From the NCBI RefSeq assembly GCF_014651615.1, contig NZ_BMXF01000001.1, positions 1,707,731-1,771,730 on the forward strand: a stretch of 64,000 nucleotides of DNA, in the 5' to 3' direction. The stretch is from Persicitalea jodogahamensis. Its GTDB lineage: Bacteria; Bacteroidota; Bacteroidia; Cytophagales; Spirosomataceae. The first letter of the stretch is position 1, and every line of letters begins with the position of its first letter. The notes beneath the pieces were generated by a model that had not been told where the DNA came from, did no database searches, and saw nothing but the letters and a program-made list of their open reading frames with translations. The position numbers and the translations under genes are program-made. This document shows positions 33,884 to 43,900 of this stretch, in pieces.

Positions 33884-36800
33884 TCACGCACTTTCATTCA
33901 AAGCCGTTTGAATGATTTGAGCAGTTTCCTGGGCGTGCAACGCTTCAAACATCGTCTTGTGATCGCCGGGTACTTCATAGATCTTCACGCCTTTTAGCGC
34001 AAATTGTTTCCAGCCCAGAAACACAAAATCCGCCACGAAGTAAGGGCGTTTTTGGGCTCGAAATAAGGTGACCTGACCCTCAAAAGGCCTGATGATGTGT
34101 TTTTGGTACGCGTTTTCCGAAATGAACTCAATCTGATCCAAATGATGCAAGATGGCGCTGTCTGGCTTCGGTTTTTCCCGCAGGCCAACAGCCTCTCCAA
34201 ATTCTTTAAATTTGCGTTTGAAAAAAGACTTCTGGTAGGCAACCGTTTGCGCGGGATCGCGTATGAAAGAACGAATCACCCAAATCAGCTTGGGAAATTG
34301 CCGCCGGATACGCTTGTAAAGGTTGCTGGCATCCAATACCTGGGAATTGATAATTTCGGCATCGGTGTCTAGAAGGCCCAGCAGACGAACGTCTTTATTC
34401 ATTTCATAAAGAATACGGGCCATTTCTACGGCTACGTATCCTCCAAATGAATACCCTGCCAGCGCGTAGGGACCCGACGGGTTATGTTCAAGTAGTTCGC
34501 TGACGTAGAAAGCAGCCATATCATCTATGCTTTCCAGTAACTCATCCTGTCCGTCGAGCCCCCGCCCCTGAAATCCATAGACCGGCTGGTCCGGGTCCAT
34601 ACTATTGGCCACACTGTTGAAATTCATCAGATTCAATCCATGGCCGTGGACGAAGTAAATGGGCATCTTGGTACCTGTCGGTTTGATGGGTACGAGCGAT
34701 TTCCAGGTGGTTGCCTTTTTATTATTTTGCAGCAATGAGGCTAATTTCTGAACGGTCGGATACTCGAAAAGGGTGGAAAGAGGCAGTCGTTTACCGGTTT
34801 CTTGCTCGATTCGCGTCATGACCTGTACGGCAATCAGCGAGTGACCACCGAGCTCAAAGAAATCATCCGTATCGTTGATGGTTTCCAGCTCAAGTACATC
34901 CGACCAGATGGCCGCTACCAACGCTTCTTCTCTGGATGGTGGCCGAACTTCCGCCGGATTCGCCAATTTGTTTTCGCTTTCCGGTTTAGGTAGTGCCTTT
35001 TTATCAATTTTCCCGTTGGGCGTGAGAGGTAGTTGGGGCAGGACGACGAACTCGGTCGGCACCATGTAATCCGGCAACAAATCCATTACCCGCTGCTTCC
35101 AACTTTGTATCCGCTCATTTGATGCGGTCGGTACGTTGTGGGTGAGTGAGTCAGGGGTAGTTTCTGGCACCACATAGGCGGCAAGGTACTGGAAGCCGGG
35201 CCGATCCTCACGGGCTACTACTACGGCGTCTTTGATATCGCTATTCGCCAGTAGGGCATGCTCAATTTCGCCGAGCTCAATGCGATACCCTCTGATCTTG
35301 ACTTGCTGGTCCATTCGGCCCAAACAATGAATCTCACCCGTGGACGTCCATTTGCCCAAGTCGCCGGTGCGATAAAGCAATCCATCGCCAAACGGGTTAT
35401 TGACAAATTTTTCCGCATTCAGCTCGGGTCGATTGTGATATCCACGCGCTACGCCGGCCCCGGCGATGGTGATTTCGCCTACCGACCCGATGCCCAATTG
35501 TTTTCCGGTATCATCCAGAATGTACACCTGAGTATTATGAATAGGCCGGCCAATGGTAATTAACTGATCAGATGGAAGAATCTGCTTACCAGTCGAATAG
35601 ATGGTTGTTTCCGTTGGTCCGTACATGTTCCACAGCGAAGCGCAACGAGCCATGAGCTTTTGGGCCAGATCTTTCGACAGGGGTTCTCCACAGCATAGCA
35701 CCTTTACCGGCTGGGGTGTTTCCCAGCCAGCCGCCAGCATCATTTTGTAGGTAGCGGGTGTAGCCTGAATCATTGACACCTGCTCATTTTGAACCGCTTC
35801 CAGCAGCAGGCGACCATCTCGGGTAGTTTCGGTGTCGGCGAGCACGAGCGTCGCTCCGACCAGCAATGGCAGAAACAATTCCAAACCGGCGATATCGAAC
35901 GAAATCGTTGTGACCGCCAGCAAGCGATCGTCCGGCGTGATACCCGGCCAGTCGATCATGCTCGTTAGCAGGTTGACCAGGTTTTGATGCTCAATCAATA
36001 CCCCCTTGGGCCTACCCGTTGAGCCGGAAGTGTACAAAATGTAGGCTAAATCGTTGCTCTCGGTGGAAATGGCCGGCTCACTTCTGGTCAAACCAGATGA
36101 TCCGGCCAATGCTTTTTCCACCTCCACTTCTACGATTGCCATATTCAACCGACCGGCATATTTTTGCGTTGTAATGACCATCCGGGCCGAAGAATCGGTC
36201 AGCATGTAGGCAATCCGGTCGTGTGGATAGGCCGGGTCAAGGGGTAGGTAAGCTGCGCCGGCTTTCAGGATAGCCAGCAGCGAAATCAGCATTTCGGGTG
36301 AACGGTCGAGAACCACCCCAACGATGTCGCCTTTTTGGATGCCACTCTCTACCAAGTACCCAGCTAACTGGTTGGCTGTTTCGTGCAAACGCTGGTAACT
36401 CAGCTTTTGGTCCTGAAATTCAAGGGCGATTTTTTCTGGAAACTGCGCTGCGGTTTGGGCCAATAGTTGGTGGAGCGGCGGCTGTTGCGGAGCGGGCGCC
36501 GATTCTTCCTGAATCAGCGTTTCCGCCTGTATCAGCGATTTCACCTGTATCAGCGATTTCAAGGGCTCATTGGTCGCAGCCCAGTTCAAGGCATCAACAC
36601 GTATAGACGGGCTTGCTACGACTTCACGGAGCAGATTCTCAAACCCAGCCATCATCGCGCGAATGGTTTCAGGTTTGAATAATTGGGTATTGTACGACCA
36701 TTCCAAAGTCAACGATTTCTCGGAACCGGACGCATTCACAAACAACTCAAAATTTTCGTACGCCCGCGGATTACTCATCAGTTGATAATCCAACCCGTAA

Positions 36801-37960
36801 AAGTTGACGCCATCGGCCAGGCCCATATCGACGTTGAAAATGACCGGTACCAGTGGGATCCGTGATGGGTCGCGGGCGATGGCAAGTTTTTTCAACAAAC
36901 TACCAAAGGTAAGTTGCTGATGATCGTAGGCATCGATCAATTCGGATCTACGTTGCTTCAGAAAATCTATAAACCGTATTCCTTCCGGCAGATGCGAACG
37001 CAGGGGTAACAAATTGACGCAGTGCCCAACGAGTCGGTAGTCGCCCGTCACGGATTGCCCGGCGGCCGGTAACCCAATGCTGATGGTCTGCTGACCAGTC
37101 AACCGGTGTAGCCATACATCAAAAAGCGTCACTAACGTGGTGACAAAACTACATCCGGCTTCGCGGCCCCTGTTTTTCAGGGCGGCTACCAACGTTTCGT
37201 CCAGAGTAAAGTCCAGTCGATGACTTTTGTAAGTACGGACGCGTGGACGAGGAAAATCAGTCGGCACATCAACTATAGGAACGCCTGTTTGATAGAGATC
37301 TAGCCAGAACTTTTGAATCTGTGCGTATTCTGGACTTCTTTCAAATGAATTTTGGGCATCGGCAAAGTCGCCATACAGAACTGGTTCGGGTAAATCGACG
37401 AATTGGTTCTGAACGTTTGCCGAATACAATGCGCTCAAATCCTGCATTAAAATGCCAATCGACCAGCCATCGCAGACGATGTGATGGGCAGTCAGCACCA
37501 GGTACGAATCATCCGCTGAGATCGTCAGCAAAGCCGCCCTGAACAAAGGACCCTGCAACAGATCAAAGCAGTACTCAGCCTCCTGCCGTAGATAATCGGC
37601 CACCGCTTGGGCCTGTTCAGTTGGCGTTTTTTGGGTATAATCTTCGAAATGCACCGCTACAGGCGAGTCACGGAAGATAATCATCTTCCGGCCATCGGCA
37701 CTGAAAGCGGAGCGCAGCGACTCATGTCGCTTAACGAGCATCCGTATTGATTCTTCCAGGGCAGCCCGCTCGGGAACGCCCCGAAAGCGCAAAGAAACGG
37801 ACTCGTTGTAGGCCCGGTTGGCATCATCGCCGCCCAATGCGCAGGCCGTCCAGATTTCCAGCTGCGGCTCAGTGCTCAGCGTCAACCGGTCTATTTCAGG
37901 GCCCTCAAATGGGTTGAATTCTAGCGAAGTGGTGGTGTCAGATAGGAGGGAGTCGACCAT
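33884..37960 (-). CDS. Non-ribosomal peptide synthetase, C-A-PCP-TE termination module
   Basis: 1358 aa. Condensation domain about 25-455 with HHIVCDG (159-165, second His catalytic). Adenylation about 495-990 with YTSGSTGRPKG, YGPTETT, YRTGDL and Lys984 in NGKIDKKALP. PCP with Ser1041 (FFELGGHSL). Type I thioesterase about 1095-1358 with Ser1171 (GYSFGG), Asp1198 and His1334 (GDHKTMF). The A-domain pocket, by my alignment to GrsA, reads D-I-L-Q-L-C-M-I-Y-K, closest to known Gly codes (low confidence). It accepts the intermediate from the upstream hybrid protein, adds one residue and releases the product by hydrolysis or cyclisation. A tandem repeat sits in the C-A linker. Six bp after the hybrid gene. 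Confidence 0.93.
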   Translation of the reverse strand: MVDSLLSDTTTSLEFNPFEGPEIDRLTLSTEPQLEIWTACALGGDDANRAYNESVSLRFRGVPERAALEESIRMLVKRHESLRSAFSADGRKMIIFRDSPVAVHFEDYTQKTPTEQAQAVADYLRQEAEYCFDLLQGPLFRAALLTISADDSYLVLTAHHIVCDGWSIGILMQDLSALYSANVQNQFVDLPEPVLYGDFADAQNSFERSPEYAQIQKFWLDLYQTGVPIVDVPTDFPRPRVRTYKSHRLDFTLDETLVAALKNRGREAGCSFVTTLVTLFDVWLHRLTGQQTISIGLPAAGQSVTGDYRLVGHCVNLLPLRSHLPEGIRFIDFLKQRRSELIDAYDHQQLTFGSLLKKLAIARDPSRIPLVPVIFNVDMGLADGVNFYGLDYQLMSNPRAYENFELFVNASGSEKSLTLEWSYNTQLFKPETIRAMMAGFENLLREVVASPSIRVDALNWAATNEPLKSLIQVKSLIQAETLIQEESAPAPQQPPLHQLLAQTAAQFPEKIALEFQDQKLSYQRLHETANQLAGYLVESGIQKGDIVGVVLDRSPEMLISLLAILKAGAAYLPLDPAYPHDRIAYMLTDSSARMVITTQKYAGRLNMAIVEVEVEKALAGSSGLTRSEPAISTESNDLAYILYTSGSTGRPKGVLIEHQNLVNLLTSMIDWPGITPDDRLLAVTTISFDIAGLELFLPLLVGATLVLADTETTRDGRLLLEAVQNEQVSMIQATPATYKMMLAAGWETPQPVKVLCCGEPLSKDLAQKLMARCASLWNMYGPTETTIYSTGKQILPSDQLITIGRPIHNTQVYILDDTGKQLGIGSVGEITIAGAGVARGYHNRPELNAEKFVNNPFGDGLLYRTGDLGKWTSTGEIHCLGRMDQQVKIRGYRIELGEIEHALLANSDIKDAVVVAREDRPGFQYLAAYVVPETTPDSLTHNVPTASNERIQSWKQRVMDLLPDYMVPTEFVVLPQLPLTPNGKIDKKALPKPESENKLANPAEVRPPSREEALVAAIWSDVLELETINDTDDFFELGGHSLIAVQVMTRIEQETGKRLPLSTLFEYPTVQKLASLLQNNKKATTWKSLVPIKPTGTKMPIYFVHGHGLNLMNFNSVANSMDPDQPVYGFQGRGLDGQDELLESIDDMAAFYVSELLEHNPSGPYALAGYSFGGYVAVEMARILYEMNKDVRLLGLLDTDAEIINSQVLDASNLYKRIRRQFPKLIWVIRSFIRDPAQTVAYQKSFFKRKFKEFGEAVGLREKPKPDSAILHHLDQIEFISENAYQKHIIRPFEGQVTLFRAQKRPYFVADFVFLGWKQFALKGVKIYEVPGDHKTMFEALHAQETAQIIQTALNESA
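36508..36561. repeat. Three tandem 18-bp units in the NRPS C-A linker
   Basis: Units at 36508-36525, 36526-36543 and 36544-36561. The second and third are identical, while the first differs at a few positions. On the coding strand they give a hexapeptide repeat containing SLIQ in the interdomain linker (about residues 467-485). A unit length divisible by three means copy changes would keep the frame, so it could vary between strains. Confidence 0.85.
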
Positions 37961-37966
37961 AAGAGC

Positions 37967-40900
37967 CTATTTTGTTCCGATTTGCAAATATTTTCCGGGC
38001 CTGTCCGGGTCAGCCAAGAACCAACCCGGATTACCTGCCTGGTCCCGGCCTAGCTTAGCCCCCGGAGCCGGTGGTCGATTTAACTCATCTGTCTCCGGTA
38101 ACATGGCCTTAAAGAAGCCAGCTTCAATCATTTGCGCTAAGCTTTCACAAAAAAGCTGGATCACCCGCTCAATTTCTTCGTCCGTCATGGCCTCAGTTAT
38201 AAAGCAGGGAAAGCCGTCCCAAATATGAATGCCTTTTTCCCGCATCAGCGTGAACAATAGCTCACTGTAAGCAATTTCCTGATGAAATTTTATTTTCCAA
38301 AGCGAGCCAAATTGCGCGACAAAGAGCGGTAGTTGCTGACGCCTGAATTCGGTGTTGAGCGCGTCGGCGAGGCGCTCAGCCTTAGCAGTCAGGCTACGCT
38401 GCAACTGCGGGCCTTGCTGTTTCAGGTGACGCAACGAAGCCCGGGCGGAGGCCAGCGCCAGAGGGTGACGCACGAACGTTCCGGCAAAGTACGTGACGCC
38501 CACTTCCGGGAACGACCGATCCCCATAGTCCCAGAATCCCCCGTCGAGCGAATCCATGAACCGTTTCTTTCCGGCAATCACCCCGATGGATAACCCGCCT
38601 CCCACCACTTTTCCGTACGCCGCCAAATCGGCTTGAATACCGAACAAACCTTGCGCTCCGGCCGGGTGCATTCGGAAACCGGTTATTACTTCGTCGAAAA
38701 TGAGCACGGTTCCGGTGGCTTCGGTTACGGTGCGTAATTCCTTCAAAAAGTCAACGGGTCGGAACTCCGGACGTCGGCTCTGCACGGGTTCTACCAGAAC
38801 GGCAGCAATATCCTGCGCCCGTTCGCGGATGATTTCCAGGCTTTCCTGGGTGCCATAATCCAGAATCAGCATGTTGTGTACAGCCTGCGGCATAATGCCC
38901 GGAGCAGCCGGAAACGACTTTAATTTCTTGCTTCCACGTACGATCACCTCATCGATGATACCGTGGTACGATCCGGTAAAGGCCACAATCAGCGATCGGC
39001 CCGTTACCGTTCGGGCTATGCGCATGGTTCCCAAAACAGCTTCCGAACCTGTATTACACAATGCGGCCCGGTCGGAGCTGGTCATATCACAAAACAGCTC
39101 ACAAACCTCGCCCGCCAATTCGTGTTGGGGGCCGACCTCAAAGCCATCGTCCACCTGCTTGTGCAGTGCTTCTTTTATAAAATCGGGTTGGTAGCCAAAC
39201 ATGTTCGAGCCAAACCCATTGAGCATATCGATGTACTCGTTCCCATCGATGTCCCACAACCGACTGCCTTTTGAGCGATTGACCACAATGGGATACACCA
39301 ATTCTTTCGTCAGCGGCTTGAAGCCCGACACCACACGGGGATCAGCCATGTGCGGACGGTGCTTCTGCGTGTAGGACTTGCTGCCGGCAGTCTTCTTCGT
39401 GTATCGTTCGGTCAATCGATCGAGAAAATCCTGTTGTGGAGCAGTCAGTTCCGTCTCCTGCCGTTCGATTCGTGCGGCCGCGCCAAAAGGCTTTTTAATT
39501 TCAACCGCCTCTTCGGCGGTCAGATCGGTTGCGGTGACGGCCGAAGCCTCTCCATTCGAAAGTCCGTTCGCCTGTTGTTTTCCGTTGACGTGATCATGGC
39601 CTTGAACAACCGCAGCCGGCGCGGACAGCGGCAGGGCGGGATTAGTCCCCTGTAGCAAGGCAATCTGCTGCGAGAGTATGTGCAATTGTTGCGCAATCAA
39701 TCCAATTGCCGGATTGGCGCCCCCCTGGTTCGTAGCGTAGTTGATGGGCGCAGTCGATGCCATCGCCGGAGCAGGAGTGGCTGGAGCCGATGGCGCGGGC
39801 TGATACGCCCCGGCAGGTAGATTCTGATCGAGATAGGCCACCAACAGATTGGGTGATGCGTATTCTTCATTCAGTTGCCGGAAAGTCAATGGAAGACCGA
39901 ATTCTTTTTTCAGGACGATTGCCACCTGCGTCAACAGCAACGAATCCAGTCCCAATTCAATAAAAGTCTGGTCGGGCCTAACATCCGCCATCTCAAAGCC
40001 CGAAGCATCTTCTACGATGGCTTTGACTTTTGCCAGCAAAATATCGTTTCTCATTACTTTCGTTTCTTCGTTGATAAGTGGGACCTCACTTACGGGAGTA
40101 CTATTCAATGTACTGACAGTGGGAGTACTAACAGTTGGGGGGAGTATCGTGTCAATCCAGCAACGTTTTTTGTCAAATGCATAGGTGGGAAGTACCTGCC
40201 TGGACCTCTTTTGTCCGGCATAAAATAGGCTCCAGTCCGGCTCGACCCCATTGAGCCAGAGTTGCCCGAGTGTCTCCAAGACCATCCGGTACTCGGAGGA
40301 ATCCGCTTTGGGTAGTTTCAGACTGTTCAGGGCCGTCACTTCACGCGAACCGGCCTGCTGCCGAACCATCGTAGTCAATGCCTGCCCGGGTCCTACTTCC
40401 AGAAAAACCGATTGGTTGCGCTCGAGCAGGGTTTCGCTTGCGTCGGCAAAGCTGACTTTTTGCCGAAGATGATTTGCCCAATAAACCGGGTCCGTTGCTT
40501 CGGCATCAGTTAGGTATGTACCCGTCACCGTCGAAACGACAGGGCGCTGGGGCCGCTGCAATGGCACGCTCTCCACTAGCGCAGTAAAACGCGGTACGAT
40601 GGGGTCCATCATAGCTGAGTGAAATGCGTGGCTCGTGGGCAGTAGTCGATTAGGTACTTCCTGCAAATTCAGTTGCCCGGCAAAAGAAGCTACCGCATCG
40701 TCGGGACCAGCCACTACACATAACCGCTTGGTATTGATGGCCGCAATGGATAGGGTTTCAGGTAGTATAGCCTGCAACGCATTGGCCTCCATCCGAACCG
40801 ACAGCATACTACCCTGAGGTAATTCGCTCACCATGCGCCCCCGGGCCGCGACTAATTTCAACGCATCGGATAATGAGAAAACCCCGGCCAGATGAGCCGC

Positions 40901-43900
40901 GACGAATTCTCCGATACTATGCCCGCACAAAATGGTGGGCCCAAGCCCCCAGCTCATCCACAACCGCGCCAGCGCGTATTCAGTCACGAACAGTGCTGGT
41001 TGAGTATAGCGCGTATCCGTCAGACGGGCTTGTGCCTCTGCATCAGGCGAGGTGGGGTATACCACATCCCGTAGATCGAAATCAAGTTCACTTTTCAACA
41101 ATTCGGCGCATTCATCGACCGACTTTCGGTACACCGCTTCATTTTCATAAAGCTCCCGGCCCATGTTGAGGTACTGTGCGCCTTGTCCTGGAAACAGAAA
41201 TGCCAGTGCACCAGGATGTTGCGTTAAGGTGTTGACAGTTGGATTGGGCAGGGTAGTTAAGGCTTCTGGTACATCAGATGCCACCACAAACTGCCTTTGC
41301 TGGAAGCCTGCGCGGGTAGTTTGCAACGTGTAAGCCAGATCAGCCAGAGATTGGTCAGGGTATTGCCGAAGATGATCAGCAAGCCGTCCGGCGTAAGCGG
41401 TGGCGCTTTCCGCCGACTTGGCCGACCATGTCAGCAGTTGAAGGGAGCGGCTATCGCCGGACTGCTCCGGTGCGTTTACCGCTTCTTCCAAAACTACGTG
41501 GACGTTGGTACCCCCCACACCAAAGGAACTTACCCCCGCTCGGCGTACCTCCTCCGAAGCCCAGTCGGTCAGTTTTGTCGGAACAAAAAATGGGCTATTC
41601 GCGAAATCGATGTTGGGATTAGGTCGCTCAAAGCCCAGCGAAGGCGGAATTTGTTTATAGTGCAACGCCAGCGCGGCCTTAATGAAACCCGCCACGCCCG
41701 CCGCCTGGGTCAGGTGGCCCATGTTACTTTTGATCGAACCGATAGGGCAATACTGATTGCGTGGTTGGGGCCCAAAGGCCATCATCAAACCTTCCAGTTC
41801 AATGGGATCGCCCAGAGGCGTGGCGGTCCCGTGCGCTTCAAGGTACCCAATTGTGGCCGGGTCCACCCGGGCTTCGTCGAGTGCCATCCGTATAGCCGCA
41901 GCCTGGCCTTCGGTACTGGGTGCCGTAAAACTACCCTTGCCGCCTCCGTCGTTGTTGACCCCAACCCCCTTGATTACGGCATAAATCCGGTCACCATCCC
42001 GTTGGGCGGCTTCCAGATTTTTAAGCAAAACTACCCCCGCTCCGTCACTAAAGACGGTTCCGGTACCATTGGCATCGAACGACCTAGTGTGGCCGTCACG
42101 GCTAAACATAGCCCCTTCCTGATACAAATGGCCGCTGTTGACCGGAGCCGTTACACTGGCGCCTCCGGCCAGTGCCAGGTCACACTGGCCTTTGCGCAGG
42201 CTTTCGACAGCCTGCGTAATAGCGAGCAGCGAGGTGGAACATGCCGAGTAAACGCTTACAGCAGGTCCTTTCAGATCCAATTGATACGCCGTCCGTGAAG
42301 CGATATAATCCTTTTCGTTGACGGTCATGGCCTGAAATGACCCGATCTGGTTGACAACGGCTTGGTTCGGCAGGACGTTGTTGAGGTAGTAGGTATTGTT
42401 GCCACATCCGGCATACACCCCAATTCGCCCGGGGTAGAGTTGAGGTAAGTACCCGGTTTGTTCCAGTGCTTCCCAAGCGATTTCGAGGAAGACCCGTTGC
42501 TGAGGGTCCATCACTTCGGCTAGTTTTGGCGTCAGCCCGAAAAAGGCCGCATCAAACCCCTGGACACCCTCGATTATCCCGCGCGCTTTTACATACAAGG
42601 GGTCCCGTTTGGCCACTTCTGAAATAGAAGCATCCAACTCCTCGAAATCAAAGAATTGAATAGTTTCGCGCCCGTCTTTAAGTACTTCCCATAGTTCAGC
42701 AATGGTATCAGCACCAGGAAAGCGGCCCGCCATCCCAATAACGGCCACATCAGCGGATTCAGTGGGTCGTATTCGATCTGATGCAGTTGGCTGCGGTGCC
42801 AGTGACTTAGATTCCAGGGCTGCAACAATCCCCGCAATGGTAGGGTACTGATAAAGCCTGGTGATCAGCAAGGTGCGCCCGAGTTGCTGCTTCAAGGCGG
42901 CAATCGTTTTTTGGGCTAACAGCGAATTACCCCCTAATTCGAAAAAATTATCATCCAGCCCTACGCGTTCTATGCCCAGGATGGTACCCCACAAGGCAGC
43001 CATCTGCTTTTCGAGTTCCGAAACCGGTTCCCGGTACAAAACACCCAGTGCGGGACGCTGGTTACCAGGTTTGGGTAGTTGCTTTTTATCGACTTTGCCA
43101 CTTATCGTTCGGGGAAAATCCTCCATTCGGATAAAGTGCGCGGGTACCATGAAATCGGGTAATTGCTTTTCTACCCCCTTTCGCAATTTTTCCGGGTCAA
43201 GCTCATCGGCCGTGACTACATATGCCACAAGTTGCTTCTGCCCGGGAATATCTTCGCGGGCCACTACCACAGCTTGCCGGACACCGGGCTGCCTGGTCAA
43301 GGCAACTTCCACTTCCCCGAGTTCAACCCTATTTCCTCTTATTTTTACCTGATCATCTCTCCTCCCATGAAACTCAATGGAGCCGTCGGGCATATAGCGC
43401 GCCAGATCCCCGGTTCGGTACAAAGTTGCCGGCCCTTTTTGCGGATGGGTCCAGGATACGAACTTTTCAGCGGTCAACTCAGGCCTCTTGAGGTACCCAT
43501 CCGCCAAACAAACGCCACTAATCCCAATTTCACCCACTTCACCAGCGGGTACTATCTGGTGGGCTTCGTCGAGAATCAGAACGTCAGCACCCGCAATTGG
43601 CTGGCCGATACTAGGTACTTTTGGCCAGTCCTGCGCATCGCCTTTCAGCCGCAGCGTTGTCACCCAGATACTGGCCTCGGTGGGTCCGTACACGTTCATG
43701 AGGGTACATTCGGGGCGGGCGGCAAAGAAACGGGCGATCTGAGGCGTTATTTTCAGGAGCTCGCCGCCCGTAATTACTTCCAGGAGGTTGTCCGTAACAT
43801 CCGGCTCCTCGTCGGCAGCTTCTGCCAGATATTGTAGCACTACGTAAGGCAGGAAAACCCTATGAATACGGTTTTGGCGAATATAATTCAGTAGCCGTCC

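Noticed and set aside
41297-42298. 333-codon plus-strand ORF
   Set aside because: Antisense to the ketosynthase domain of the hybrid synthase; no recognisable domain.
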